The translations under genes were made by a program, and so were the position numbers. Shown here in pieces: positions 1 through 8,724 of a stretch of 64,000 nt of DNA. Under the pieces are notes generated by a model. The model was not told where the DNA came from, searched no databases, and worked only from the letters and a program-made list of their open reading frames with translations. Positions within the stretch are counted from its first letter, which is position 1; each line of letters begins with the position of its first letter. The stretch is from Campylobacter jejuni (GTDB taxonomy: Bacteria; Campylobacterota; Campylobacteria; Campylobacterales; Campylobacteraceae): NCBI RefSeq assembly GCF_001457695.1, contig NZ_LN831025.1, forward strand, positions 1,116,001 to 1,180,000. Direction: 5' to 3'.

Positions 1-64
1 AAGCCACGGGATTAAGCAATCTAAAAAAGAAATCAAACCTTTAGATGCTCCTGAAATTCAATAA
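1..64 (+). CDS. rpsF: 30S ribosomal protein S6, 3' end only
   Basis: The last 20 codons and TAA stop of a gene that begins before the window. The readable C-terminus ends in PLDAPEIQ, after a lysine-rich stretch. It lies 8 bases before ssb, and the order S6-SSB-S18 is the classic bacterial rpsF-ssb-rpsR operon. S6 binds 16S rRNA as a pair with S18 in the 30S platform. The identification rests mainly on gene order, because too little protein is present to see a domain. Confidence 0.85.
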   Translation, partial: SHGIKQSKKEIKPLDAPEIQ

Positions 65-72
65 GGAAAAAG

Positions 73-627
73 ATGTTTAACAAAGTTGTTTTGGTTGGAA
101 ATCTTACACGCGATATAGAAATGCGTTATGCACAAAGCGGTAGTGCTATTGGAGCTTCCGCTATAGCAGTAACAAGAAGATTTACCACAAATGGAGAAAA
201 AAGAGAAGAAACTTGCTTTATTGATATAAGCTTTTATGGTCGCACCGCAGAAGTTGCAAACCAATACCTTACAAAAGGTTCAAAAGTACTCATAGAAGGA
301 CGTTTGAGATTTGAACAATGGAATGATCAAAATGGACAAAATCGCTCTAAGCATAGCATTCAAGTTGAAAATATGGAAATGCTTGGCGGCAATTCCAATG
401 CTCCACAACAAGGTGGAAATTTTGGCAATAATAGCTTTTCAAACAACAATTATAGTGGAAACTATGAAAATCAAAGCTATGATCCTTATATGAGTGAAAA
501 TCAAAATTTTAATAAAGCAAAAGCAAACCCTGCTCCACAAAGAAACCAAAACCCACAACACGAAGAAAAATTAAAAGAAATTGATATCGATGCTTATGAT
601 AGCGATGATACTAATTTACCATTTTAA
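73..627 (+). CDS. ssb: Single-stranded DNA-binding protein
   Basis: The 184-residue product starts with MFNKVVLVGNLTRD, the first strand of the SSB OB-fold, which fills about residues 1-105. A Gly/Asn/Gln-rich flexible linker follows. The acidic tail ends in DDTNLPF, the SSB-Ct peptide that recruits repair and replication partners. SSB coats single-stranded DNA in replication, recombination and, in this naturally competent genus, DNA uptake. A GGAAA ribosome site sits just upstream of the ATG. It is the middle gene of rpsF-ssb-rpsR, 10 bases before rpsR. Confidence 0.97.
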   Translation: MFNKVVLVGNLTRDIEMRYAQSGSAIGASAIAVTRRFTTNGEKREETCFIDISFYGRTAEVANQYLTKGSKVLIEGRLRFEQWNDQNGQNRSKHSIQVENMEMLGGNSNAPQQGGNFGNNSFSNNNYSGNYENQSYDPYMSENQNFNKAKANPAPQRNQNPQHEEKLKEIDIDAYDSDDTNLPF

Positions 628-637
628 AGGATAAACT

Positions 638-898
638 ATGGCAGAAAAAAGAAAATACTCTCGCAAATATTGCAAATACACTGAAGCAAAAGTTGAATTT
701 ATTGATTATAAAGATACAGCAATGTTAAAACATGCTTTATCTGAAAGATTTAAAATCATGCCACGCCGTTTAACAGGTACAAGCAAAAAATACCAAGAAA
801 TGGTAGAAGTTGCAATCAAACGTGCAAGACATGTAGCTCTTATCCCTTATATAGTAGATAGAAAAGAAGTAATCAATAATCCTTTTGAAGGACTATAA
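638..898 (+). CDS. rpsR: 30S ribosomal protein S18
   Basis: This 86-residue, strongly basic protein has the S18 core, including the [17 protein letters not shown] segment that contacts 16S rRNA. It forms a heterodimer with S6 on the small subunit platform. The ATG follows an AAAGGA ribosome site. It is the last gene of the rpsF-ssb-rpsR operon and is closed by a strong hairpin at 906-932. Length and sequence are typical. Confidence 0.97.
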
Positions 899-905
899 TC
901 TTTTA

Positions 906-932
906 AAAGCAAACTTGTAAAAAGTTTGCTTT
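906..932. terminator. Terminator hairpin between rpsR and lon
   Basis: A perfect 11-bp stem (906-916 pairing with 922-932; arms AAAGCAAACTT and AAGTTTGCTTT) encloses a 5-base loop. It lies in the 60-base gap between the convergent genes rpsR and lon. A- and T-rich flanks on both sides mean it could stop transcription from either direction. No other candidate terminator lies in the gap. Confidence 0.75.
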
Positions 933-958
933 CTTATACATTTATTCTCAAAATAAAA

Positions 959-3334
959 TTAAACCAAAGTATATTCTAAAACATCACTAAAAGTATCAAC
1001 AGCAATGATTTCCATATTGTCTCTAACCTCACTAGGAATATCTTTTAAATCCCTTTCGTAATTTTTTCTTGGGATTAAAGCTGTTTTTATATCTGCTTTA
1101 TAAGCTGCAATTAATTTTTCTTTTAATCCGCCTATTGGTAAAACTTTTCCTTTTAAATCTATTTCACCTGTCATTGCAACATCTGCTTTAACCTTTTTAT
1201 CACTAAAAATAGAAGCAATAGCTGTGCTTATCGTAATGCCTGCACTTGGGCCATCTTTTGGAGTAGCTCCATCTGGCACATGTATATGAATATTATAACT
1301 ATCATAAACATTAACTTTAGGATCGATAATTATTTTTTTAGGTATTTTTATTTTTCCTTCATCGATTAAAACTTTTATCATGCTAAAAGCAATTCTAGCT
1401 GATTCTTTCATTACATCACCCAAACTTCCCGTGAGCGTTAATTCTCCTTTACCTTTAATTTTTACAGCCTCTACTTTTAAAACATCTCCACCTACACTTG
1501 TCCAAGCCAAACCATTAACCTGACCTACTTGATTTTCTCCATTATTTTTTTCTATTTCAAAAACTTTTTTATCTAAAAATTCATTCAAATTTTTTGTATT
1601 AATAATGACTTTTTTAATATTTTCTAAAAGTAGTTTTTTAGCACTCTTACGACACAACTCTGCCACTTTGCGACGCAAATTTCTGACTCCTGATTCACGA
1701 GTATAATCACTAATGATTAGCTCTATAGTTTCATCATCAATAGATAATTCATTGGATTTTAAGCCATGTTTTTTAAGCTCATCTGGAATTAAATATTTTT
1801 TCATTATATGAAATTTTTCACTTGGAGTATAAGAGCTAAGTTCTATAAATTCCATTCTATCTCTTAAAGGTGCAGGAATATTGCTAATATCATTTGCCGT
1901 TGCTATAAAAATGACTTTACTTAAATCAATATTAAAATTTAAATAATAATCCCTAAATTTAGAATTTTGCTCTGGATCTAAAATTTCTAAAAGCACCGCA
2001 CTTGGATCGCCTCTAAAACTGCGATTTAATTTATCAATTTCATCCAATACAATTACAGGATTAATTTGTTTTGCCTCTATGAGTCCTTGGGTAATACGTC
2101 CAGGCATAGCGCCTATATAAGTTCTACGATGACCACGTAGCTCATTAACATCTTCAAGTCCGCCTAAGGCTATGCGAATAAGCTCTCTTTTTAAAGCTTT
2201 TGAAACAGAATTTGCCAGTGAAGTTTTACCCACGCCAGGAGGTCCATAAAGACAAAGTATAACTTTAGCACCATCTTTTTCTGCTATTTTTCTTTTTTCT
2301 AAAAGTTCCCTAACTGCAAAATATTCTTCTATGCGTTCTTTTGGTTTGTTTAATGCATAATGATCATGGTTGAGCTGTTTTGAAACTTCTTTAATATCAA
2401 GTTTTTTCTTAGAAATTTTTTCAAAAGGAATATCTAATGCTGTTTCTATGTAAGTTTGAATCATCGATGCTTCGGAATTATCTTGATGAATGCGTTCGAA
2501 TTTTTCAATTTGTTTTTTGATTTCTTTATAAGCGTCTTCGTGCATAAATTTCTTCTTTAACTCCAGACGCTTTTGATACTCTCTAACCTCATCTTCTTTT
2601 TGTGTGTCAGAACCAAGCTCTTTTTGAATTTGTCTTAATTGTTCTTTTAAAAAATATTCTTTATTTACCTTATCAATACGAGAATGTACTTTATTTTTAA
2701 TTTCTTTTTGAATTTTATTGGCTTCTATTTCTTGGGCAATTAAATCTATTAATTTTACTAATTTTTGCTCAAGATCTGTTAAAACAAAAAACTCATAAGC
2801 AACTTGTTTTTTAATACGCACAGTATTTAAAATCAAATCACAAATCCTAGACGCATCAAAACCTTCTTCAATTGTTCTTAAAAGATCTGGAGAAAAATAA
2901 TGACTAATATTTGCCAAATTTTTTACCTTCTCTTTTAAAACTTCAAGAAGCGCTTCTTTTTTAGTTCCTTCTAAAAAGTCTTCTTTTATAAGTTCTATCT
3001 TGGCTTCTAAAGGTTTATTAGAAATTTGCTCTATAATTTTACCCTTAGCATATCCTTGAAAAAGTATTTTCACCCTTCCATCGGGTAAAGGAACTTTTCG
3101 CATGATAGTCCCAATCACTCCGCAATTATAAATTTCATCAAAATTTCTTCCATTTTCCAACCTTGAAGGTGCAACAAAAAGCATGCTATCATTTTTAATC
3201 GCAAGATCTAAAGCTTTCATATTGGATGAATCGTTAATAAAAATAGGAGTTATCATAAAAGGATATAAAAATAATTCATCTTCAACCAATACTGGTAAAT
3301 TTGCTGGATAATTTTGTATCTCTTCAATCTGCAT
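959..3334 (-). CDS. lon: ATP-dependent Lon protease
   Basis: Cytoplasmic AAA+ serine protease that degrades misfolded and regulatory proteins. The 791 residues show an N-terminal LON substrate-binding domain (about 1-190), a helical coiled-coil section, and an AAA+ module with Walker A GPPGVGKT at 364-371 and Walker B VIVLDEIDKL. The C-terminal protease domain has Ser697 in PKDGPSAGIT and the paired Lys740 in GGLKEK. It is the last gene of a two-gene minus-strand unit, 16 bases after the BamD-like lipoprotein gene. In campylobacters Lon shares protein quality control with HtrA and the Clp proteases. Confidence 0.97.
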   Translation of the reverse strand: MQIEEIQNYPANLPVLVEDELFLYPFMITPIFINDSSNMKALDLAIKNDSMLFVAPSRLENGRNFDEIYNCGVIGTIMRKVPLPDGRVKILFQGYAKGKIIEQISNKPLEAKIELIKEDFLEGTKKEALLEVLKEKVKNLANISHYFSPDLLRTIEEGFDASRICDLILNTVRIKKQVAYEFFVLTDLEQKLVKLIDLIAQEIEANKIQKEIKNKVHSRIDKVNKEYFLKEQLRQIQKELGSDTQKEDEVREYQKRLELKKKFMHEDAYKEIKKQIEKFERIHQDNSEASMIQTYIETALDIPFEKISKKKLDIKEVSKQLNHDHYALNKPKERIEEYFAVRELLEKRKIAEKDGAKVILCLYGPPGVGKTSLANSVSKALKRELIRIALGGLEDVNELRGHRRTYIGAMPGRITQGLIEAKQINPVIVLDEIDKLNRSFRGDPSAVLLEILDPEQNSKFRDYYLNFNIDLSKVIFIATANDISNIPAPLRDRMEFIELSSYTPSEKFHIMKKYLIPDELKKHGLKSNELSIDDETIELIISDYTRESGVRNLRRKVAELCRKSAKKLLLENIKKVIINTKNLNEFLDKKVFEIEKNNGENQVGQVNGLAWTSVGGDVLKVEAVKIKGKGELTLTGSLGDVMKESARIAFSMIKVLIDEGKIKIPKKIIIDPKVNVYDSYNIHIHVPDGATPKDGPSAGITISTAIASIFSDKKVKADVAMTGEIDLKGKVLPIGGLKEKLIAAYKADIKTALIPRKNYERDLKDIPSEVRDNMEIIAVDTFSDVLEYTLV

Positions 3335-3350
3335 TTATTTTCCTTGTTTA

Positions 3351-3998
3351 TTAAAATCTTTCAAATATACTTCTATACCAAGGGAGCTCAGGTTTGATAA
3401 TACTTTGCTGATAAAATTCACTTTCTTGAAGTCTTTGTTTATAAATTTGCACACTTTCATCATGCCCTATGCGCTGGTATAGATTTTCTATAGTACTATT
3501 AAGATAAAAAACCGCTAAATTAAATTTTGTAAGCATTGTTTGAACCAAAGGTTCATATTCTGTATAAGGATAATCTTTCAAAAAAGTATCTATTTCTTTT
3601 TGGCTTTCAAGCATTAAAGCCTGATTACGATTTGGCACTGCAAATGCATCAAATTTTGCTTTAATTTTAAGATAACGAATATAATCAGCATTGCGTGAAT
3701 TTCCAAATTTTTTATTATATTCATCTAAATAAAATTCAGCTAACTTATATTCCTCTTCATCCATATGAGCTTGTGCTAAAATAATTAAAGTAGTTTCCAA
3801 TAAAGGATCGGCAACGTGCTCACTTGCCATACCATTATAATGATCATCGGCTTTTTCCAAATCCTTGTCCTGTAAATCTTTAATAATTTGTTTATACCAC
3901 TCACTAGCACTAAGATTGTATAAACCTTCATCATTTTTCGTACTACACGCATTAAAAAAAACACTTAAAAAAACCAATAAAAAAATACCCTTTTTCAT
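3351..3998 (-). CDS. BamD/ComL-like outer-membrane assembly lipoprotein
   Basis: A 215-residue protein with a lipoprotein signal peptide: a lysine start, hydrophobic core and lipobox FFNAC with the lipidated Cys near residue 18. The rest is helical with a TPR-like pattern, including the segment ETTLIILAQAHMDEEEYKLAEFY typical of BamD/YfiO tetratricopeptide helices. BamD works with BamA to insert beta-barrel proteins into the outer membrane. Length is close to the family (about 215-245 residues). It precedes lon and is divergent from fliW. The BamD assignment is by family resemblance, so I give no gene symbol. Confidence 0.8.
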   Translation of the reverse strand: MKKGIFLLVFLSVFFNACSTKNDEGLYNLSASEWYKQIIKDLQDKDLEKADDHYNGMASEHVADPLLETTLIILAQAHMDEEEYKLAEFYLDEYNKKFGNSRNADYIRYLKIKAKFDAFAVPNRNQALMLESQKEIDTFLKDYPYTEYEPLVQTMLTKFNLAVFYLNSTIENLYQRIGHDESVQIYKQRLQESEFYQQSIIKPELPWYRSIFERF

Positions 3999-4097
3999 GC
4001 TTCACCTTGATTTATATTCTCAAAAATCTATATTTTAACGATTTTATAATTATGTTCTTCTAAAATTATAATAAAATTAATTAAATAATTTAAAATT

Positions 4098-4115
4098 TTG
4101 GAATGATTATTGCTT
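4098..4115 (+). promoter_or_regulatory. Sigma-54 (RpoN) type promoter upstream of fliW
   Basis: TTGGAATGATTATTGCTT carries the invariant GG (4100-4101) and GC (4112-4113) separated by exactly 10 bases, the -24/-12 spacing required by sigma-54. It matches the Campylobacter RpoN consensus TTGGAAC-N4-aTTGCTT at nearly every position. Transcription would begin near 4125, leaving a leader of about 34 bases before the fliW ATG. A sigma-70-like TAAAAT lies at 4125-4130 as an alternative -10 box. RpoN drives hook and basal-body genes in this genus, which fits a flagellar assembly factor. Confidence 0.75.
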
Positions 4116-4158
4116 ATTTTATGTTAAAATATTAAACATTATAACTTGAGGAGAAAAC

Positions 4159-4548
4159 ATGACCCTAGCTGTTAAATGCCCTATCTTAGGTTTTGAAGAA
4201 ACCAAAAATATGGAATTTTCAACTATCGATGAAGTATTTGTAAGACTTAAAAGTCTTGATGGTAAAGACTTTTCTTTTGTTTTAATTAATCCTTATTTGA
4301 TTAGACCTGATTATGAATTTGATATACCAACTTATTATCAAGAGCTTCTTTCTTTAACACCTGAATCTAATATGAAAATTTTTAATATAGTAGCCATAGC
4401 AAAAAGCATTGAAGAATCGACAGTGAATTTTCTAGCTCCAGTAGTCATTAATCTTGATAATAATACTATGGTACAAGTGATACTAGATACAGTTAATTAT
4501 CCGGACTTTTTTCAAGCTGATCAAATTGCTAATTATATTAAAAAATAA
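4159..4548 (+). CDS. fliW: Flagellar assembly factor FliW (CsrA antagonist)
   Basis: FliW is a small cytoplasmic protein that binds CsrA and relieves its repression of flagellin mRNA translation; flagellin competes for FliW, so secretion of flagellin feeds back on its synthesis. The 129-residue product has the family pattern, with the segment [19 protein letters not shown] and the later [20 protein letters not shown] strong GAGGAG ribosome site lies 5 bases before the ATG. The gene follows a sigma-54-type promoter and overlaps proC by one base (TAATG). Its partner csrA lies at 32647-32874. Confidence 0.93.
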
Positions 4549-5279
4549 TGCTCTATATACTTGCAAATGGAGCTATGGCAACAGCCTTAGCCTATGGATT
4601 AAAAGATGATTATGAAATTTGTATAGTAGGAAGAAGTATAGAAAAACTTCAAGCCCTCACCAAAGAAGGCTTTAAAACCTTACTTTACAAAGATTTTAAC
4701 ATAGAAGGTAAAGATGTTATTTTAGCATTTAAACCCTATGCTTTAGAAAATATTGCTCAAGTGCTAAAAGGACAAGCACGTATCTTAATCTCTGTTTTAG
4801 CCAATGTTGATTTTGAAAAACTACAAACCATCAAAGCTCAAAATTATGTCAGAATAATGCCCAATACAGCAGCTAAATATAAGGCTTCAACCACACCATA
4901 TATACTTAAAAACTCTCATTTTGAAAATGAAATTTTAGACATTTTAAAAACTTTTGGCTCGGCTTATAAGTTAGATAATGAAATACAAATGAATGCAGCT
5001 ATGGCGATTAGCGGTTGCGCTCCTGCTTTTTTAGCACTTATAGCAGAAAGTATTGCTAATGCTGGAGTTTATGAAGGTTTGTCAAAAGAACTTAGTCTCA
5101 ATCTTACGTGCTCTTTATTTAAAAGCTCTAGTGCTTTACTAGAACATGAACATCCAGCTATTATCAAAGAAAATATTTGCTCCCCTGGCGGAGTTACAAT
5201 AAAAGGCATAAAAATACTCGAACAAAAAGGAATTCGCGGAAGTTTTTTTGAAGCCATAAATGCTAGCAGCGCTAAATGA
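4548..5279 (+). CDS. proC: Pyrroline-5-carboxylate reductase
   Basis: Last step of proline biosynthesis: NAD(P)H-dependent reduction of pyrroline-5-carboxylate to proline in the cytoplasm. At 243 residues it is a little shorter than the usual 260-270. The N-terminus LYILANGAMATALAYGL is a somewhat altered Rossmann nucleotide-binding turn, and the C-terminal dimer domain has MAISGCAPAFLALIAESIA and the motif SPGGVTIKGI, both signature ProC segments. It is translationally coupled to fliW upstream and overlaps the first pseudopilin gene by 4 bases (ATGA). Confidence 0.92.
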   Translation: MLYILANGAMATALAYGLKDDYEICIVGRSIEKLQALTKEGFKTLLYKDFNIEGKDVILAFKPYALENIAQVLKGQARILISVLANVDFEKLQTIKAQNYVRIMPNTAAKYKASTTPYILKNSHFENEILDILKTFGSAYKLDNEIQMNAAMAISGCAPAFLALIAESIANAGVYEGLSKELSLNLTCSLFKSSSALLEHEHPAIIKENICSPGGVTIKGIKILEQKGIRGSFFEAINASSAK

Positions 5280-5578
5280 AAAAGGCTTTCATACTTATAG
5301 AAAGTATTAGTGCTATAACGATCATATCTTTAATTTTCATTGGCATTTTTTATTACTATACTCAACTTTACAAAAACTATGAAAATTTAAATATTTTTGA
5401 AAGACTCTATAAACTTCAAGAAGAATTATATGAAAAGCCCATTTTTAAAACCATCATACTTCAAACTTCAGCCTTAAAACCTATAGTTTTACAAGAACAG
5501 TTTGTTAATGATGGTATATTTCAATTTCAAAAATTATACTTTCAAGATCAAAATTATAGCGTTTATTTTAAAGAATGA
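5276..5578 (+). CDS. ctsT: Pseudopilin-like transformation protein CtsT
   Basis: A 100-residue protein with a type IV prepilin-like N-terminus: MKKAFILIES with Glu at position +5 of the mature form, then one hydrophobic helix to about residue 28. A very short periplasmic part follows. I recognise it by position and sequence as ctsT, one of the genes required for natural transformation in C. jejuni, probably as part of a type II secretion/type IV pilus-like DNA-uptake machine. It overlaps both neighbours by 4 bases, so the cluster is coupled from fliW through to 6686. Confidence 0.75.
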   Translation: MKKAFILIESISAITIISLIFIGIFYYYTQLYKNYENLNIFERLYKLQEELYEKPIFKTIILQTSALKPIVLQEQFVNDGIFQFQKLYFQDQNYSVYFKE

Positions 5579-6237
5579 GCAAAGCTTTTACACTTTTTGA
5601 ACTTATAATATCACTAATACTTTTTACTTTTATAACTAGCTTACTTTCAAAACCTTTAATGGATTTTTATCATTTAAATTTCACTGCTTTACATACAAAC
5701 AATCTTATCACTCAAGCACATTTAAACTTGCTTAAAATAGAAAAATTAATACAAAATTGTATTAATATTACATTTTCACAAAATACATTAAAATGTCTTT
5801 TAAAAGATGAGTTAATTAGCCTAAAAGATAATAAACTTTATCTTATTAATTCTGCTCTTATTTTAGAAAATAATCATACACTTTATTCACCTCATTCTGA
5901 TTTTAAAGCACAACTCCAAAATAGAAAAGATTTATATAATGACAATGAGCATATTGGCTATGCTTATAAAATTAATAAGATTGAAAAAATATCTATCTTG
6001 GAAAATGGTATATCTGTAAATTTTACAGGTAGTTTTATTCCTTTGCAAGCTCAAATAGTTATCAAATTGCAAAATGGAGAACTTATATATGAAATAAAGC
6101 CAAAATTTAACGAACAATTAAGCCAACAAGGATTGATTTCTAAAAACATAAGCTCATTTAACCTGCAAAACAATAAATTAAAAATTTGCCTAAAAAGACA
6201 AACAAAATATTGCCTTGAAAAAAGAATTTTACTATGA
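5575..6237 (+). CDS. Prepilin-like membrane protein, competence cluster
   Basis: This 220-residue protein starts MSKAFTLFELIISLILF, a textbook class III prepilin N-terminus with the Glu after the FTLFE cleavage motif and one hydrophobic helix (about 5-25). The C-terminal part is a lysine-rich periplasmic domain with several Cys, ending in a pair (CLKRQTKYC). It resembles minor pseudopilins of GspJ/PilW type in layout, but I cannot assign one. Residues 98-102 (ENNHT) form an N-glycosylation sequon for PglB. It is coupled to ctsT and the next gene by ATGA overlaps. Confidence 0.7.
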   Translation: MSKAFTLFELIISLILFTFITSLLSKPLMDFYHLNFTALHTNNLITQAHLNLLKIEKLIQNCINITFSQNTLKCLLKDELISLKDNKLYLINSALILENNHTLYSPHSDFKAQLQNRKDLYNDNEHIGYAYKINKIEKISILENGISVNFTGSFIPLQAQIVIKLQNGELIYEIKPKFNEQLSQQGLISKNISSFNLQNNKLKICLKRQTKYCLEKRILL

Positions 6238-6686
6238 AAAAAGCTTATGTTTTAATTTGGACAATTTTTTTAATACTACTAATAAGTCTATGGATGAGCT
6301 TGACCTTAAACATATCCAGCTATACTCCAAAAATAATCCAAGATAGTTATTACTACCTTCAAGCTCAAATTTTAAGTCACAATGCAACACAATTTTCTAA
6401 ATATTTTTTATATCAAGCAAAGCAAGAAAATAAAGAATGTTTAGATAATATATATTTTAATTACACAAAAGCTTTGATTAAAATAAAATATTTTTATCCT
6501 ATTGCACAATGTGTTAATTTTAAATTTTCCAACTTCAATCCCGATGCAAATTTAAGCAAAGATGGCGTTATCATAGCCCACATTAGTATTGCTTTAAATC
6601 GTGATAAAAATGTCAATGATGAAATTTTACTCACAAAAAGCATTATTATTTATCCCAAAGAAAATTTTTGGAATTTAAAAAATTAA
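6234..6686 (+). CDS. GspK-like pseudopilin-type membrane protein
   Basis: A 150-residue protein with a short basic start and one hydrophobic helix (about 5-25), then a periplasmic domain. Unlike the two preceding genes, the prepilin Glu5 is missing (MKKAYVLIWT). A missing Glu5 is a known trait of the tip pseudopilin GspK/PilX class, so it may be the tip subunit of the competence pseudopilus; this is inference. DANLS at residues 104-108 is a PglB-type sequon. Its stop codon shares the bases TTAA with the convergent hemD stop, giving a 4-base overlap. Confidence 0.65.
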   Translation: MKKAYVLIWTIFLILLISLWMSLTLNISSYTPKIIQDSYYYLQAQILSHNATQFSKYFLYQAKQENKECLDNIYFNYTKALIKIKYFYPIAQCVNFKFSNFNPDANLSKDGVIIAHISIALNRDKNVNDEILLTKSIIIYPKENFWNLKN

Positions 6687-7312
6687 ACCAAAGTCTTAGC
6701 AAGCTTAACACACTCTAAAAGACTTTGATTTTCGCATATATAAAGATTTTTAAAATTTAAAAGCTTCTTTGCTGTACTTTGCCCTATAACCACAACCTTA
6801 TCTTCTTCTTTTAAGCTATAAAATTTTAAAAAATTTTCCACACTTAAAGGAGAGACAAATATAAAAATAGCAGGATAAGTAAGTTTTTTGTCACCTTTTT
6901 TAAAAACATTTTCATAAACAATCACTTCATCTAAATCCACACCTGCATTTTTAAGATCCAAATTTAAAGTTGAAACAATATTTTTAGCCCTCAAATACAA
7001 ACATTTTTGCGTTTTTAATTCCTCTTTAAATTCAAAAAAAAGATCTTTTCCGTAAGCCTTTGATGGAATTTTAATCTTTTTAAAACCTAAATTTTTAGCG
7101 TATTGAGCTGTACTTTGTCCTACAGCGTATAAATTGAGTTTGAAATTTAAAGTGATTTTTGCATGTTGTAAAGCTTTTAAAGCATTTTTTGAAGTACAGA
7201 TTAAAGCATCATACAAACTCAAATCTATACTAAAATCATAAAAAACAATCTCATTTAAAATAAGATTTTCCACCCCTTTAAAAGGAGTTTCATTTAAGAG
7301 ATAAATTTTCAT
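6683..7312 (-). CDS. hemD: Uroporphyrinogen-III synthase
   Basis: Closes and isomerises hydroxymethylbilane to uroporphyrinogen III in haem synthesis. The family is poorly conserved; this 209-residue protein shows the two-lobed HemD pattern with FVSPLSVENFLKFY and the following VVIGQSTAKKL segment, plus the N-lobe ALICTSKNALKAL and LYAVGQSTAQYAKNLGF. It is the last gene of the long minus-strand chain and overlaps thiE by 23 bases. No terminator hairpin is seen after it; it converges directly on the pseudopilin gene. Confidence 0.85.
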   Translation of the reverse strand: MKIYLLNETPFKGVENLILNEIVFYDFSIDLSLYDALICTSKNALKALQHAKITLNFKLNLYAVGQSTAQYAKNLGFKKIKIPSKAYGKDLFFEFKEELKTQKCLYLRAKNIVSTLNLDLKNAGVDLDEVIVYENVFKKGDKKLTYPAIFIFVSPLSVENFLKFYSLKEEDKVVVIGQSTAKKLLNFKNLYICENQSLLECVKLAKTLV

Positions 7313-7922
7313 AGATTTTACACTTTAACTCTTTAGCTGCCAAAAAAGCATCTTTAGCATCCATGATCGCCCTAACCACAGCCACGCCGCTTAAATTTAT
7401 ACCCTTTAACTCATCAAGCACTGCTTTATCAACCCCTCCTATAGCTACAACCCCTATAGGACTTTTATCACAAATTTGACTTAAAAGCTCAAGGCTTAAA
7501 AGCGAACTTTCTTTAGTAGGCGTTGCCTTAATAGCTCCACAACCTAGATAATTTGCTCCTTGTATGAACTCAAGTTGTTCTAGTTTTTTAAGGCTTAGGC
7601 CTATGATTTTTTCATCTCCTAAAAGCTTTCTAGCTAGTTTTACTTCTAAATCTTCCTGCCCTAAATGCACCCCATCAGCATCTAAGGCTAAAGCTATATC
7701 CACCCTATCGTTAATCAAAAAAGGTATTTTATAAGCCTTGCAAAGTTTTTGCACCTTTAAACCTAGTTTATAAAATTCTCTTGCATTAAGCTCTTTTTCA
7801 CGAAGTTGTATGATACTTACTCCGCCTTTTATAGCATTTTCTAAAGTATTTAAAAAACACTCCTCGCTTTTATTTCCCTGAGAGGCAACTAGATAAAGAC
7901 TAAGATCTAATTTATTTTTCAT
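7290..7922 (-). CDS. thiE: Thiamine-phosphate synthase
   Basis: Joins hydroxymethylpyrimidine diphosphate to thiazole phosphate to give thiamine phosphate. The 210-residue TIM-barrel shows the ThiE signatures: GVSIIQLREKEL for phosphate binding, FLINDRVDIALALDADGVHLGQEDL with the Mg-binding Asp residues, and GCGAIKATPTKE before the conserved GGV near the C-terminus. It overlaps thiD by 11 bases and hemD by 23, so thiD-thiE form a pathway pair. Confidence 0.95.
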   Translation of the reverse strand: MKNKLDLSLYLVASQGNKSEECFLNTLENAIKGGVSIIQLREKELNAREFYKLGLKVQKLCKAYKIPFLINDRVDIALALDADGVHLGQEDLEVKLARKLLGDEKIIGLSLKKLEQLEFIQGANYLGCGAIKATPTKESSLLSLELLSQICDKSPIGVVAIGGVDKAVLDELKGINLSGVAVVRAIMDAKDAFLAAKELKCKIYENLSLK

Positions 7923-8724
7923 CTAAAAACTTGAAAAAATGATTTGTAGGACCACAACCTTTTCCAAGATTGAGTGAATAATAAATCGCATTTCTTACAT
8001 ATTCTTTAGCTTCACTAACGGCATGAAATAAATCCTTGCCCTTAGCTAAATTACTAGCAATAGCCGAAGAAAGCGTACAACCTGTACCGTGAGTATTTTT
8101 AGTTTCTATGCGTTCGCCTTTTAAAATATAAATTTCTTTTCCATCATAAAGCACATCATTGGCATTTATTTCACTATGTCCGCCTTTAAGTAAAACTGCC
8201 TTAGCCCCCAAGCTGCATAAATGCTTAGCTGCTTTTATCATCTGCTCTTCATTAGCGATCTTAAAACCGCATAAAAACTCTGCTTCAGGAATATTAGGCG
8301 TAAGAATGTCTGCAAATTTTACTATGGTTTGCTTGAAAAAATCACAATTTTCTTGCGGCATTAAAGCATAGCCATTTTTAGCAAACATTACAGGATCGAT
8401 CACTATGTTTTGAGGTTTAAACTCGCTTAAATTTTTAGCTACACAGCTCATTAATTCACAAGAACCTATCATTCCGATTTTAGTTGCCTTTGGCACTATA
8501 TCTTCAAATACGGCAAGCATTTGTTCATCTACGCTTTGAGTAGGTATATCGTGTACAGAAATCACCCTTGCGGTATTTTCAGCTACTACACTTAAAACCA
8601 CACTCATACCAAAAAGATTGTGCGCACTAAAGGTTTTAAGATCGGCTTGTATCCCCGCTCCACCACTACAATCGCTTCCTGCTATAGTTAAAACAGGTAT
8701 AAGTTCGCTTCCTTTTGCTTTCAT
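7912..8724 (-). CDS. thiD: Hydroxymethylpyrimidine (phosphate) kinase
   Basis: Phosphorylates HMP and HMP-phosphate for thiamine synthesis. The 270 residues begin with PVLTIAGSDCSGGAGIQADLK, the ribokinase-type substrate loop of ThiD, and contain the C-terminal ATP/anion-hole motif THGTGCTLSSAIA with the catalytic Asp/Cys region. Length is normal. It is coupled to the glycosylase gene upstream by a 4-base overlap and supplies the substrate for the adjacent thiE. Confidence 0.95.
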   Translation of the reverse strand: MKAKGSELIPVLTIAGSDCSGGAGIQADLKTFSAHNLFGMSVVLSVVAENTARVISVHDIPTQSVDEQMLAVFEDIVPKATKIGMIGSCELMSCVAKNLSEFKPQNIVIDPVMFAKNGYALMPQENCDFFKQTIVKFADILTPNIPEAEFLCGFKIANEEQMIKAAKHLCSLGAKAVLLKGGHSEINANDVLYDGKEIYILKGERIETKNTHGTGCTLSSAIASNLAKGKDLFHAVSEAKEYVRNAIYYSLNLGKGCGPTNHFFKFLDEK

